This document shows positions 42,843-52,681 of a DNA stretch of 61,560 nt, in pieces (the stretch's first letter is position 1; every line of letters begins with the position of its first letter). The DNA is from Bacteroidota bacterium (lineage in GTDB: Bacteria; Bacteroidota; Bacteroidia; Bacteroidales; FEN-979). The DNA is taken from contig JAPLDF010000068.1 in the NCBI GenBank assembly GCA_026391835.1, positions 252,101 through 313,660 of the forward strand, read 5' to 3'. Below the pieces are notes generated by a model. The model was not told where the DNA came from. It ran no database searches and was given only the letters and a program-made list of their open reading frames with translations. A program made the position numbers and the translations under genes.

Positions 42843-44453
42843 TTACCGGATGATCAGTTTCCTCACCTGTGTTGTTTTCGCAGTGGGGTTATATACCTGA
42901 ACAAAATAAATGCCGGGGGTAAGTGAATTAAGATTCAGTGAAAGGTTCATCTGATCAGTCGAGGTTTCCATAACAGGAGAGCCGATCACCGAAGTAACCC
43001 TGATCTCTTTTGTTCCCTCGTTGCTGAACCTCAGCGAACATTTTTCTGAAGCCGGGTTCGGATTCACGGTAAAACTTCCTTCATTGGCGGTTTTTTCACC
43101 CATGCCAATGATCTTGTCTCCGGTAATCACGATATCGTCAAGCTCCCACGTTGAGGCTGCTGTTGCATCTGAAGTATATTTAAACCCGATGTAAACATGG
43201 GTACCATTTGTTCCGCTGACATCTATCGTACCTGATGGTGTCCACACATAGTTGCCTGCCGACCAGGTAGCAGTTAACGGGGTCCAGGTAAAGTCGCCGG
43301 GATTGGTTGCGCCGTCATAATCATTTGAGATCAATGCTTCCAAAGGTGCACCGGTATATTTGTATGCTGACTGGAATGTCAGGGCTTCTGTGAGATAGAT
43401 GTCAAAATTCATCGCCGGGGTGATGAGCCAGTCTTCATTTACATTTGATTGTCCGGCATATCCGCTCATTTTTGCACAAGGACTTCCATTGATACCATGA
43501 ATTGAGTCGGTTACCCATACTTCAGCACCTGTCACATTTTTCAGGATCCAGTTTCCAAAAGTCCTGTTGGTAAAATGGATGCTGTCGATGATAACGGTGT
43601 TCGCAGTGGTGGCTGTTGCGCCTGGGGCGGTTCCATCGGTTTTATAATCAATCAGCGTACCTGAGTTGGTATATGGGAAGATTTTAAAATAATACTGTTT
43701 GGCCGGTGGCAAATTTCCAAATGCTGCAGATTGAGTTCCCTGCAGGATGTTGAGTGCACCATGTCCGTCTGCCAAAACTGCATCATCAGGTACCGGGGTT
43801 CCATCGACCGGGGCCACGATGTTATTCTGGTCGCTGGCGAGTATGATGTATGCAACAGGTAATTGCGCACCCACTGCATCCGTCCATGCAAGGTTGATGG
43901 TAAACGGTGAATTAGCCGCGGTGAAATTGGTCGGATAATTGGTTGGCTCCGGGGCAGCTCCGCCGGTGTAAGAGGTCCAGATCACATTGTCGATGGTAAC
44001 CTGTCCTGAATTGGAACTGTCGGCCTGTTTGAACATAAGTGTAAAATCGCCAGGAGTGTTCACAAGAACTGGTCCTGAATTGTTTAAAGCACCCTGAACG
44101 GTACTGGTAACATTCTTTACAAGGAGGCCATTGACAAAGAGGTTAAGGTTTACGGCAGTTGTAAAAGGCTGTTTGTACTCAAAACTGATCGTTCCACAAC
44201 CGTTGTGAAGGGTTCCGGAGATGATCTTCGACGTTATCGGCCTCTTTTTCCCGAAAGTAGGTGAAGGGGCAACGATCACTGAATCGCCACGGCATTGGGT
44301 ATATGTCCAGGTTGAGCCGTCCATTCCCGGAAAGGTGCCATCATGATAGGCATTTGCGGTCTCCGGGTAATGGGTGAAATCTTCATTTCCCTGCCCGATT
44401 GCAAAGAGACCCGCCGTCAGAAAGACGACAATAAATAGTAATTGTTTTTTCAT
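42843..44453 (-). CDS. Exported protein with type A T9SS sorting domain
   Basis: This 536-residue protein has a signal peptide ending near LFAIGQ. Two beta-sandwich segments follow that look like choice-of-anchor or concanavalin-like jelly rolls (CGTISFEYKQPF ... VTIDNVIWTSY, and CAKMSGYAGQSNVNEDWLITPAMNF ... STWELDDIVITGD). Between them is an Ig/Fn3-like region (INLAWTDAVGAQLPVAYIILAS). The C-terminal 75 residues are a type A T9SS signal: FTVNPNPASEKCSLRF, LNLNSLTPGIYFVQVYN and KLIIR. Such cargo is exported to the surface and usually processed on arrival. It is followed by a terminator and preceded, 23 nt away, by another T9SS gene. The function is unknown. Confidence 0.87.
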   Translation of the reverse strand: MKKQLLFIVVFLTAGLFAIGQGNEDFTHYPETANAYHDGTFPGMDGSTWTYTQCRGDSVIVAPSPTFGKKRPITSKIISGTLHNGCGTISFEYKQPFTTAVNLNLFVNGLLVKNVTSTVQGALNNSGPVLVNTPGDFTLMFKQADSSNSGQVTIDNVIWTSYTGGAAPEPTNYPTNFTAANSPFTINLAWTDAVGAQLPVAYIILASDQNNIVAPVDGTPVPDDAVLADGHGALNILQGTQSAAFGNLPPAKQYYFKIFPYTNSGTLIDYKTDGTAPGATATTANTVIIDSIHFTNRTFGNWILKNVTGAEVWVTDSIHGINGSPCAKMSGYAGQSNVNEDWLITPAMNFDIYLTEALTFQSAYKYTGAPLEALISNDYDGATNPGDFTWTPLTATWSAGNYVWTPSGTIDVSGTNGTHVYIGFKYTSDATAASTWELDDIVITGDKIIGMGEKTANEGSFTVNPNPASEKCSLRFSNEGTKEIRVTSVIGSPVMETSTDQMNLSLNLNSLTPGIYFVQVYNPTAKTTQVRKLIIR

Positions 44454-44476
44454 AGATGTCTGTATTTATTTGATGG

Positions 44477-46987
44477 TTATTGAATAATTAATTTCTGCGT
44501 GTGTGTTTGCCCGGTATTTAGATCAGTTACCTTAATAAAATAGAGTCCTTTTACAATTTCCGGGTGGTTAAAAATAACCTCCTTTGACTGAGATACCCTG
44601 CTGTCAAAAAGGGTACCGGCTCCCGTCAGCAATTTGATTTCACGTGAAGAAATGCTTTGGAACAAAATTGAAAATCTGCCATTGTATACAGGATTCGGGA
44701 CAACTGAAAATCCCGTTTTCAGCGAAATGTCGGAAATTCCTGCCGGTCCGACCTGGATGAATCCCGGTTTGTATTTTTTTCTTTGCCCTGCATTGTTGGA
44801 AACGGTGAGTGTGACATCATAAGCTCCCATCACATTGTATTGTATCGGGGGGGGTGCCTGGCCACTGAATGTTTCGGGTACTCCCCGTTCAAATTCCCAG
44901 GACCAGCTGGTGACATCACCGGTAGATGCGTCAGTAAACACAACCGTCTGGCCAATATTTATTGTTGAGTCGCTCACTGTAAAATTGGCGACCGGCAGGT
45001 TTGAACACCCTGCCAGCGGGGAGGCGAAAAGGGAATCACCGGTGGGTGTTTTCCCCTTATATTCAACAGCATGACGCCAGTTTGCAGGCAGGAGGTTGTT
45101 GGAGCCCGGATCGCACAGTTCGAGGGAAGGTCCTTTCCCATTGGCCATGGTATCCCAGGGCATTGTCGGCAGGTATGAAACGGAGTCAACCACAAAACCA
45201 AACAGGTCTTTCAGGACGATGGGCTCGCCGCCATTGCTCAGGGCAGATCCCGCATTCCATTGCAAAGCGGTAACACCATATGTGCTTGCGAGAAGGGAGG
45301 CACTTTTCCCTACCATCACATATGCATGGGAGTTAAGTGTCATCGCAGGGAAGGTATATTCAATTCCCTTGCTGAAATAGAAGTTTGCCAGGTCGAGCGG
45401 ATCAGGGCCATTGTTGTACAATTCAATGAATTCAAGCGAGTCGGTGCCACCGAGGGGCGACCGGTAGTTGATCTCGGTCATGACGACCGGAGCATTTGTA
45501 GGCCCGATCACATGAATGTAGGCTGCCTTGCAGGTTGTTTGTTGTCCCCATTGGTTGCTGGCAGTGAGACAGACAGTATAGTTGCCGGCAAAGCTGTAAG
45601 TGATGCCCGTCGGGTTTTGTGCAGAGGAGGTGCTTGGAGTTCCCCCGTTGAATGACCAGCTCCAGGTATCGGGGCAGAATTTTGTCGAATCAAAGAAATT
45701 GATGCTCTCTCCTACCGTAAGGTTCACCTTGCTTGCCGCGAAATCAGGTAAGGGTGCGATCACCTCGCAAAGTGTGCTGAAGGTAACATCTGCGCCATAA
45801 TTTGTACCGGAAGTATTGGTGGCATATGCACGAAGGTGGTAGGTGGTACTCGGGAGCAGGCCGGTCATGTTGCTGTTGAAGGGTCCCAGTGTGCCCGGTT
45901 CAACCGAGTGCGAGCCGGTTACAGCCGGGTTGGCGCTTGTGCCCCAGCATAGTCCGCGGGCTGAAATTGCCGTTCCCCCCGTATTGGTAACATTCCCTCC
46001 GCCTGTTGCTGTATTGAAGGAGATGTTGCTGACAACAGGATTGGTAGTAACAGCAGGCAATCCAGGTCCAGCAGGAGTAAGAGGGGTGTCGGTATTGGTG
46101 AGGATGACCACATCCCTGCGCAGGGCAGCAGTGGTATTGGCCCCGCTTCCCCAGGTGCCGTTGGCACTGGTGTTGAAGGCAAAAACAGTATTGTCAGGGT
46201 TGCGCGATTCTACCCGGCGCACCCCGTTGGGATTGTTTGCCCCGATCGGGATCACGGCAGTATAATCCCCGGCAACGGCCGTTCCGGCCTGCATATAAAC
46301 ATCGTTGACAAGCGTGGGCAGTTCTGTATTGGCCGCCTGGGTTGGAATCGTCGGGAGGATCATATAGGAAAACAAAGGATCGCCGGTGCCGGCAACATTG
46401 TCATACAGGAGCAAATATTTCCCGTTCGAAGCTGCAAGCGAGCTTCCCTTTACAAAACAGCCGTCATCGGTTGTTGCCGTTGTCCGTTCGGTAACGGCAA
46501 TATCAAGGGTTGTCAGGATTTTCGTTCCGATAAAAAGCGGTGACCCCGGCATAAGACCTCCTGAAACGACCCACCCGATACGAACGGTGTGCTGCTGCCC
46601 TGCATCAAACCGGCTTGCATTCCCGGTTGGCTGATAAAAAATCCATATGGGTCCGCTGCTGCCGGTTGCATCAGTAGTGAAATAATTTAACAGGCTTGTC
46701 GTACCGGTGAAAAGTGTTCCGTTCCAGTAGTTTCCGGCCCCGTATGTGGTGGTTGCGTCGGAAACCAGCCCCAACCCCGGTTTAAGGTCATAAGCCGTAC
46801 TTGCTGCCAGCCCGTCAATTTTAATGCACACGGCGAACGCGGTTCTGGCATTGTTGGCTGAAGGAGCCGTTTTGCTTCCAAAGTACTTCGGAATAACCAA
46901 TTCCGTAACAGTCTGACTGAATCCTCCCGTAACAAAAAGAGACATCACCAGGAGGGTTATACCCAAAAATGCAAATCGATACTTCAT
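44477..46987 (-). CDS. Exported protein with PKD, lamin-tail-like and type A T9SS domains
   Basis: This 836-residue protein starts at ATG 46987 (MKYRFAFLG); the longer frame would need a TTG at 47011. After the signal peptide (ending GGFSQ) comes an unassigned region of about 270 residues. An Fn3-like segment (SARGLCWGTSANPAVTGSH ... STTYHLRAYATNTSG) and a PKD domain (TWSWSFNGGTPS) follow. Next is a lamin-tail-like domain (VMTEINYRSPLGGTDSLEFIELYN ... GEPIVLKDLFG), then a second PKD domain (SWSWEFERGVPE). It ends in a type A T9SS signal: FSVVPNPVYNGRFSI, GLYFIKVTD and QKLIIQ. It lies 23 nt upstream of the next T9SS gene, probably the same transcript, and downstream of the dnaK terminator. Confidence 0.88.
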   Translation of the reverse strand: MKYRFAFLGITLLVMSLFVTGGFSQTVTELVIPKYFGSKTAPSANNARTAFAVCIKIDGLAASTAYDLKPGLGLVSDATTTYGAGNYWNGTLFTGTTSLLNYFTTDATGSSGPIWIFYQPTGNASRFDAGQQHTVRIGWVVSGGLMPGSPLFIGTKILTTLDIAVTERTTATTDDGCFVKGSSLAASNGKYLLLYDNVAGTGDPLFSYMILPTIPTQAANTELPTLVNDVYMQAGTAVAGDYTAVIPIGANNPNGVRRVESRNPDNTVFAFNTSANGTWGSGANTTAALRRDVVILTNTDTPLTPAGPGLPAVTTNPVVSNISFNTATGGGNVTNTGGTAISARGLCWGTSANPAVTGSHSVEPGTLGPFNSNMTGLLPSTTYHLRAYATNTSGTNYGADVTFSTLCEVIAPLPDFAASKVNLTVGESINFFDSTKFCPDTWSWSFNGGTPSTSSAQNPTGITYSFAGNYTVCLTASNQWGQQTTCKAAYIHVIGPTNAPVVMTEINYRSPLGGTDSLEFIELYNNGPDPLDLANFYFSKGIEYTFPAMTLNSHAYVMVGKSASLLASTYGVTALQWNAGSALSNGGEPIVLKDLFGFVVDSVSYLPTMPWDTMANGKGPSLELCDPGSNNLLPANWRHAVEYKGKTPTGDSLFASPLAGCSNLPVANFTVSDSTINIGQTVVFTDASTGDVTSWSWEFERGVPETFSGQAPPPIQYNVMGAYDVTLTVSNNAGQRKKYKPGFIQVGPAGISDISLKTGFSVVPNPVYNGRFSILFQSISSREIKLLTGAGTLFDSRVSQSKEVIFNHPEIVKGLYFIKVTDLNTGQTHTQKLIIQ

Positions 46988-47078
46988 AGTTTTGACCTTT
47001 AAAAAACGCAAAGGAAAGAATGTACAAAATTGCTAATAATTTTTGATTTTTTGTAAGTATTTTATCAACAAAATACAA

Positions 47079-47105
47079 GGGCTGATCCCGGTGAAGGATC
47101 AGCCC
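47079..47105 (-). terminator. Probable dnaK terminator
   Basis: GGGCTGATCC (47079-47088) pairs perfectly with GGATCAGCCC (47096-47105) around a 7-nt loop. On the minus strand a T-rich tract (TTGTATTTTGTT) follows. It lies 25 nt after the dnaK stop. Confidence 0.82.
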
Positions 47106-47130
47106 CTGAACAATCAATTGAAATGACGGT

Positions 47131-49050
47131 TTATTTATCTTTTACTTCTTCAAAGTCAACATCGGTCACTTCATCATTTCCTGAACCTTTCGGGTTCTGC
47201 TGACTCTGCCCGGCATCGTTGGGCTGACCTGGTTGCGGCTCGCTTTGCGAAGCATTTTTATACATCTCCTCGCTGGCGGTCTGCCATATTGCGTTCAGGT
47301 TGGCCATTGCCGCATCCATGGCAGCAAAGTCACGGTTTTTGTGTGCATTTTTCAGTTCTTCAACTGCTTTCTCAATGGATGCCTTTTTATCAGCAGGAAG
47401 TTTTTCGCCGAACTCTTTCAACTGTTTTTCGGTCTGGAACACAAGGCTGTCGGCCTGGTTCAGTTTATCAACCTCCTCCTTTGTTTTTTTGTCAGCATCG
47501 GCATTGACCTGCGCTTCTTCACGCATGCGGCGGATGTCGTCATCCGACAGGCCTGAGGATGCTTCAATCCTGATCTGCTGCGACTTGCCGGTGGCTTTAT
47601 CCTTGGCGGTAACATGCAGGATCCCATTTGCATCAATATCGAAGATCACTTCAATCTGTGGAATTCCGCGCTGTGCAGGCGGGATGCCATCAAGATGGAA
47701 CCTGCCGAGACTCTTATTCTGGTTGGTCATCGGCCGTTCGCCCTGGAGAATATGGATTTCTACCGAAGTCTGACCATCGGCAGCCGTCGAAAAGACCTCT
47801 GATTTCCGGGTAGGAATGGTTGTATTTGATTCGATGAGCCGTGTCATAACACTGCCAAGTGTTTCAATACCAAGCGACAATGGGGTTACGTCGAGCAACA
47901 GTACATCTTTTACTTCCCCGGTGAGCACGCCACCCTGGATTGCTGCGCCAATGGCAACAACTTCATCCGGGTTCACGCCTTTGGAAGGTTCTTTTCCGAA
48001 GAAATCACGAACAAGTTTTTGTACGGCAGGAATACGGGTTGAGCCTCCCACGAGGATCACCTCATCAACTTCAGATGCCTTCAAACCTGCATCCTGCAAT
48101 GCTTTCTGGCATGGAGGAATGGTTGATTGCATCAGGCTGTCGATCAATTGTTCAAACTTGGCACGGGTCAGCTTTTTCACAAGATGCTTGGGTACACCAT
48201 CTACCGGCATGATGTACGGCAGGTTGATTTCGGTTTCGTTGGAACTTGAAAGTTCGATTTTCGCCTTTTCGGCAGCTTCCTTTAAACGCTGCAGTGCCAT
48301 CGGATCCTTCCGAAGGTCGAGTCCTTCATCCTTCTGGAATTCATCGGCAAGCCAGTCAATGACCATGTGGTCGAAATCGTCTCCCCCGAGGTGGGTATTT
48401 CCGTTTGTTGATTTAACCTCAAAAACGCCTTCACCCAGTTCGAGAATGGAAATATCAAAAGTTCCGCCGCCGAGATCGAACACGGCAACTTTAATGTCCT
48501 TGTGTTTTTTATCGAGGCCATAGGCAAGTGCTGCCGCTGTTGGCTCGTTGATGATACGTTTTACTGTAAGTCCTGCAATCTCGCCTGCTTCCTTGGTAGC
48601 CTGGCGCTGTGAATCACTGAAATAAGCAGGAACGGTGATGACCGCTTCCTTCACTTCCTGGCCAAGATAATCTTCGGCAGTTTTCTTCATTTTTTGAAGA
48701 ACCATCGCACTGATTTCCTGCGGGGTGTATAATTTACCGGAAATATCAACACGGGGTGTGTTGTTTTCCCCTTTTGCTACCATATACGGTACACGCTTAA
48801 TCTCCTTTTGAACCTGGTCCCAGGTTTCTCCCATAAAGCGCTTGATGGAAAAAACTGTGTTCCTGGGATTCGTGATTGCCTGCCGCTTGGCCGGGTCTCC
48901 TACTTTGCGTTCACCGTTGTCGGTAAAACCGACAACAGACGGAGTCGTTCGTCTCCCTTCGCTGTTTGGAATTACAACGGGTTCGTTCCCTTCCATTACA
49001 GCCACGCAGGAGTTGGTGGTTCCAAGATCAATACCAATAATTTTTGCCAT
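47131..49050 (-). CDS. dnaK: Chaperone DnaK (Hsp70)
   Basis: This 639-residue chaperone is complete. The ATPase domain begins [15 protein letters not shown] and contains [28 protein letters not shown] and [11 protein letters not shown]. The substrate-binding domain has [16 protein letters not shown], and the lid and acidic tail end in [13 protein letters not shown]. DnaK binds exposed hydrophobic segments of client proteins with DnaJ and GrpE, which are not in the window. An AAGGAG ribosome-binding site precedes the ATG, and a hairpin terminator follows the stop. It therefore looks like a single-gene transcript. Confidence 0.98.
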   Translation of the reverse strand: MAKIIGIDLGTTNSCVAVMEGNEPVVIPNSEGRRTTPSVVGFTDNGERKVGDPAKRQAITNPRNTVFSIKRFMGETWDQVQKEIKRVPYMVAKGENNTPRVDISGKLYTPQEISAMVLQKMKKTAEDYLGQEVKEAVITVPAYFSDSQRQATKEAGEIAGLTVKRIINEPTAAALAYGLDKKHKDIKVAVFDLGGGTFDISILELGEGVFEVKSTNGNTHLGGDDFDHMVIDWLADEFQKDEGLDLRKDPMALQRLKEAAEKAKIELSSSNETEINLPYIMPVDGVPKHLVKKLTRAKFEQLIDSLMQSTIPPCQKALQDAGLKASEVDEVILVGGSTRIPAVQKLVRDFFGKEPSKGVNPDEVVAIGAAIQGGVLTGEVKDVLLLDVTPLSLGIETLGSVMTRLIESNTTIPTRKSEVFSTAADGQTSVEIHILQGERPMTNQNKSLGRFHLDGIPPAQRGIPQIEVIFDIDANGILHVTAKDKATGKSQQIRIEASSGLSDDDIRRMREEAQVNADADKKTKEEVDKLNQADSLVFQTEKQLKEFGEKLPADKKASIEKAVEELKNAHKNRDFAAMDAAMANLNAIWQTASEEMYKNASQSEPQPGQPNDAGQSQQNPKGSGNDEVTDVDFEEVKDK

Positions 49051-49058
49051 TTTAAAAT

Positions 49059-49064
49059 CTCCTT
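49059..49064 (-). promoter_or_regulatory. Strong Shine-Dalgarno site before dnaK
   Basis: AAGGAG lies 8 nt before the dnaK ATG. Most other starts in this window lack such a purine-rich site, in line with weak Shine-Dalgarno use in Bacteroidota. Confidence 0.75.
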
Positions 49065-49166
49065 ATAAATGATCAATAGTTACTTCAGAATTTAGTCCTG
49101 AATAGTCAATCATTGTACCAAAATAGATTTGGTGTCAGGAGGGTGACAAAAAGACAGGAAGGTCAG

Positions 49167-49208
49167 GTGACAAGTGACAAGTGACAAGTGACAAATGACA
49201 AGTGACAA
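49167..49208. repeat. Heptamer tandem array (GTGACAA), about 6 units
   Basis: About six 7-nt units AGTGACA, with one AATGACA variant, lie upstream of dnaK and downstream of the lipoprotein gene. They are the reverse complement of the TTGTCAC array at 14861-14937. Confidence 0.9.
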
Positions 49209-49235
49209 AATTGTTAAGCGGGGAGAAGAGGGCTA

Positions 49236-50264
49236 TCAGAAGCCCAGGTTTTTTGTATGGGCGTTTATCCTGAGGGAGTCAATGGTAATCTGGCTGACAT
49301 CCATGGAGTCGGATTCCGAAGGGAAACGAGGCTTCATAAACCGGGAAGAAAACAGTCCGATGCCATTGTTGATGTTGGTAAAGGCAGGCTTTTCCTGGAC
49401 AAGCGACAGTGACGGCTCGGTAACCTCCATATAGGTGTTGAGATCATCAGCTGCAACGGTAAAGAAGAAGATACATTTATAGGCAACACGGGTAACGAGG
49501 GAGTCTGGTTTTATTTTTGAACCAACTACCGTATAAAAAGCATTGGCCGGATAATAGAGGTCGAAGAGCTGGCTATTGGCAACGATTACCGGCTTGACAT
49601 CGTTGAAAAGCATCCAGTCGATATATTTCGTCGAGCGCACGGTAAGGTTCGACTTCAGTGTTTCTCTGTAAATAAACCTGATAACCAGCTGGTAACGTTT
49701 CCCATTGCTGTTTTTAACGGATTTCCATCTTACATTAAAGGATTGCCCGGGGGGAAAACTGGCATTGCCATTCGGGCGTAGCAACTCAAAATCGCGTACC
49801 AGGCCTGTTTGCGCCGTGACCTCTTTCCCGGTTTTTCTGTTTTTGATAAATAATTTATAGACACAACTGTCACTTAACTTTCCCAGGGTACGGGCGAAAT
49901 ACATCAGCTGGTCGGGATAATAAAAAATTGAATCCCCGGCTTCTTTATTATGTATGGTGACCGTGTCGCATGGGTATGATTTCCTGAAAGTAGTATCGGC
50001 TCCGGTCAGCAGGTATTCATCCATCCTCACCTCGAGTTTGTCGGGATAGATGCTGGAATCGGGCACTTTTGCAAATTGCAGTGCATTGCCTTCACCTAGA
50101 AACGCTTTGGTAATCTTAATATACGTGATGGTGTCTGATTGGTCGAGAAGGCCATAAACCACGGTCACATCTTTCCAGTCGGCATTGACTTTCAAATCCT
50201 TATTGCACGAAAACAGGACAGGCAGGAGAAGTAAAAAGAGTGGCATGAATCGTAAATAGCGCAT
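49236..50264 (-). CDS. DUF4249-like lipoprotein
   Basis: This 342-residue protein has a signal peptide with lipobox VLFSC (Cys20) in the MRYLRFMPLFLLLLPVLFSC start. The ATG at 50264 is used because the longer frame needs a TTG at 50273. The early segment VTVVYGLLDQSDTITYIKITKAFLGEGNA is typical of DUF4249-like Bacteroidota lipoproteins, which often accompany outer-membrane receptors. It is beta-rich throughout. No receptor gene is adjacent here, so the partner is unknown. It has a promoter that overlaps the one driving panB in the other direction. Confidence 0.72.
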   Translation of the reverse strand: MRYLRFMPLFLLLLPVLFSCNKDLKVNADWKDVTVVYGLLDQSDTITYIKITKAFLGEGNALQFAKVPDSSIYPDKLEVRMDEYLLTGADTTFRKSYPCDTVTIHNKEAGDSIFYYPDQLMYFARTLGKLSDSCVYKLFIKNRKTGKEVTAQTGLVRDFELLRPNGNASFPPGQSFNVRWKSVKNSNGKRYQLVIRFIYRETLKSNLTVRSTKYIDWMLFNDVKPVIVANSQLFDLYYPANAFYTVVGSKIKPDSLVTRVAYKCIFFFTVAADDLNTYMEVTEPSLSLVQEKPAFTNINNGIGLFSSRFMKPRFPSESDSMDVSQITIDSLRINAHTKNLGF

Positions 50265-50282
50265 GCAGATCAAATTTTGGTA

Positions 50283-50324
50283 TTTGGCAAAAGTACATAA
50301 AAATATCGTAATTTTGCTTTCAAA
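50283..50324. promoter_or_regulatory. Overlapping divergent promoters (panB and lipoprotein gene)
   Basis: Plus strand: TTTG at 50283-50286 and TAATTTTG at 50309-50316 with a 22-nt spacer, 16 nt before the panB ATG. Minus strand: TACTTTTG on the complement of 50288-50295, with a TTTG on the complement of 50321-50324. Both -7 elements match TAnnTTTG exactly. Confidence 0.6.
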
Positions 50325-50332
50325 TTGATATT

Positions 50333-51157
50333 ATGTCGACAGCCATATCTTTCAGGAATGTGACCAAGGTCACCACCCATATCCTTCAGGAAATGAAACT
50401 AAAGGGTGAAAAAATCGCCATGCTTACGGCATACGATTATTCGTTTGCAAAGATCCTCGACAGCACCGGTATTGACGTAATCCTGGTAGGCGATTCAGCT
50501 TCAAATGTCATGGCAGGACACTCTTCAACCCTGCCGATCACCCTGAATGAGATGATTTATCATGGGGTATCGGTGGTAAGAGCCGTAAAACGGGCGCTGG
50601 TGGTTGTTGACCTGCCTTTCGGAACCTACCAGGGAAATTCGAAGGAAGCGCTGAATTCTGCCATTCGGATCATGAAAGAAGCAGGGGCCGACGCAGTAAA
50701 ACTGGAGGGCGGAAAAGAGATCATCGAATCTGTCGACCGCATCCTGTCTGCTGGCATCCCGGTAATGGGGCACCTCGGGCTTACGCCGCAATCCATTCAT
50801 AAATTCGGAACTTATGTGGTCCGGGCCACAAGTGAAGAAGAAGCGTCCAAGTTACTTGACGATGCCCATCTTCTGGAAAAATCGGGATGCTTTGCCATTG
50901 TTCTCGAAAAAATCCCCGCCATGCTGGGTGCCAAAGTGACACAGGCGGTAAGGATTCCGATTATCGGAATCGGTGCCGGGAAGGATGTCGACGGGCAGGT
51001 CCTGGTTTTACACGATATGCTGGGCATCACAATGGATTTTTCGCCCCGTTTCCTGCGCAGGTATGCCAACTTGTCTGAAGAGGTGCGCGGAGCGGTCAAT
51101 ACTTACATCCAGGATGTGAAAACGCTTGATTTCCCCAATGAAAAAGAACAGTACTGA
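50333..51157 (+). CDS. panB: 3-methyl-2-oxobutanoate hydroxymethyltransferase
   Basis: PanB transfers a hydroxymethyl group from methylene-tetrahydrofolate to 2-oxoisovalerate, the first committed step of pantothenate (coenzyme A) synthesis. Its 274 residues are the normal size. Motifs are [57 protein letters not shown] and [15 protein letters not shown]. These include the metal-binding Asp (GDS) and the catalytic glutamate region. Its end overlaps the next gene by 20 nt. No other pan genes are in the window. Confidence 0.97.
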   Translation: MSTAISFRNVTKVTTHILQEMKLKGEKIAMLTAYDYSFAKILDSTGIDVILVGDSASNVMAGHSSTLPITLNEMIYHGVSVVRAVKRALVVVDLPFGTYQGNSKEALNSAIRIMKEAGADAVKLEGGKEIIESVDRILSAGIPVMGHLGLTPQSIHKFGTYVVRATSEEEASKLLDDAHLLEKSGCFAIVLEKIPAMLGAKVTQAVRIPIIGIGAGKDVDGQVLVLHDMLGITMDFSPRFLRRYANLSEEVRGAVNTYIQDVKTLDFPNEKEQY

Positions 51158-51854
51158 TCAGGACATCTTATTCGAAGACAACCACCTGATCATCCTGAAC
51201 AAGAAACCTTCCGATATCGTTCAGGGAGATAAAACCGGGGATGAGCCACTGAGTGAGATTCTTAAAAGCTACATCAAAGACAAATACAACAAGCCGGGTG
51301 AAGTGTTCCTCGGGGTTGTGCACCGGCTCGACCGCCCGGTAAGCGGTGCCCTGATTTTTGCCAGGACATCAAAGGCCCTGACACGCCTCAACATCATGCT
51401 CCGCGATGGCCTTATCCATAAGACCTATTGGGCTGTTGTGAAAAACAGCCCTCCCCAGACGGAGGACCACCTGGTGCAGTATCTCACAAGGAATCCTGAA
51501 AAAAACAAATCATTCGTGCATGATAGCCCTGTAACCGGTTCCCGGAAAGCCGAATTGATGTACAAGCTGATCGATAAAAGTGACGGATATTACCTGCTGG
51601 AAGTGAACCTGTTAACCGGCCGCCACCACCAGATCAGGGCGCAACTGGCATCCATGGGCTGCCCCGTAAAGGGTGACCTGAAATATGGATACCCCAGATC
51701 GAACCAGGGCGGCTTCATCCATTTGCATGCCCGTTCAATTGAGTTTCTCCACCCGGTAAAAAAGGAAATGCTGAAGGTTACTGCCCCTCCGCCCCATGAT
51801 CAGCTCTGGGATTTTTTTACAAGGAACCGTCTGCCTGATACCATTTCACGATGA
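51138..51854 (+). CDS. RluA-family pseudouridine synthase
   Basis: This 238-residue protein has the RluA catalytic motif [19 protein letters not shown], with Asp as the nucleophile, and [16 protein letters not shown] and [12 protein letters not shown] further on. The family converts uridine to pseudouridine in rRNA or tRNA. It lacks the N-terminal S4 domain of RluC/RluD, like RluA or TruC proteins. The ATG at 51138 overlaps the panB end; the longer frame starts with TTG. The stop overlaps the next start (ATGA), so the genes are translationally coupled. The target base cannot be assigned by eye. Confidence 0.92.
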   Translation: MKKNSTDQDILFEDNHLIILNKKPSDIVQGDKTGDEPLSEILKSYIKDKYNKPGEVFLGVVHRLDRPVSGALIFARTSKALTRLNIMLRDGLIHKTYWAVVKNSPPQTEDHLVQYLTRNPEKNKSFVHDSPVTGSRKAELMYKLIDKSDGYYLLEVNLLTGRHHQIRAQLASMGCPVKGDLKYGYPRSNQGGFIHLHARSIEFLHPVKKEMLKVTAPPPHDQLWDFFTRNRLPDTISR

Positions 51855-52645
51855 GCAGGATCAGTTCATCACCGGATACAACCCTTACAATGCAGAGTAT
51901 TGCATTTCCAAAGCAGGTCTTTGTGAAAACGATATTCCAGTCACACCAGCTGCAACCTTCCGACTTCCAGGTCAACCAGGTCAGGAACAACCAGCCCGAC
52001 TGGGTATTGGCCATTCTTGTGGTTTGTGTCATCCTTCTTGCATGGGTGCAGGTTTTTTATCATAAAAGACTTCAGCAGATCTTCCGTGCACCTTTTTCCA
52101 GGCGCTTCATCAACCAGCTCACCCGCGACGGCAACCTCTTTATGGAGCGTATCGCTGTTGCCCTGGGTATCGTGTACATTCTTGCCTTTTCACTGTTCCT
52201 GTATGAATTCAACGAGCAAGTACTCAAACTTTCATTCCACGGAATAACGGGGATCCCGCTCTATTGGCTGATCACCCTGCTAAACATCGGTGTCCTGGCT
52301 GCCAAACTGGCCCTGGTGCAATTCCTCGGAATCATCTTCAAAACAAAAGAAACCACCCACAATTATCTTCTCAACCTCCTCATTTTCGCCTTGCTTTCCG
52401 GGCCTCTGCTGCTCGCCACCTTAATCTTTATTGTCTACCTGAAATCAGTCCTCCTGCTATATATCTGCCTTGCTGTTTTCAGCCTTATGCTTGTCCTCAG
52501 GTTCATCCGCGGATTCTTTATCGGAATGGCATTGACGAAGTTTTCATATTTATTTTTATTTGTGTATCTTTGCAGTCTCGAAATTTTACCCCTGCTGGTA
52601 CTCATAAAAATCCTGCTTAATCATACACAAACCACAGGCACGTAA
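51851..52645 (+). CDS. DUF4271-type membrane protein
   Basis: This 264-residue protein has a soluble N-terminal stretch of about 50 residues and then six or seven transmembrane segments from residue 50 (WVLAILVVCVILLAWVQVF) to the end. The pattern and its place just before hemD fit DUF4271, a family described from Bacteroidota with no known function. It starts inside the stop of the pseudouridine synthase (ATGA overlap). The gap to hemD is 36 nt. Confidence 0.75.
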   Translation: MSRISSSPDTTLTMQSIAFPKQVFVKTIFQSHQLQPSDFQVNQVRNNQPDWVLAILVVCVILLAWVQVFYHKRLQQIFRAPFSRRFINQLTRDGNLFMERIAVALGIVYILAFSLFLYEFNEQVLKLSFHGITGIPLYWLITLLNIGVLAAKLALVQFLGIIFKTKETTHNYLLNLLIFALLSGPLLLATLIFIVYLKSVLLLYICLAVFSLMLVLRFIRGFFIGMALTKFSYLFLFVYLCSLEILPLLVLIKILLNHTQTTGT

Positions 52646-52681
52646 GTATTTCGAGTGTGTGAACACTAATACAGTACGACC

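Noticed and set aside
49100-49235. Possible small coding gene downstream of the DUF4249-like lipoprotein gene
   Set aside because: The stretch is dominated by the GTGACAA array and shows no supported start or codon pattern.
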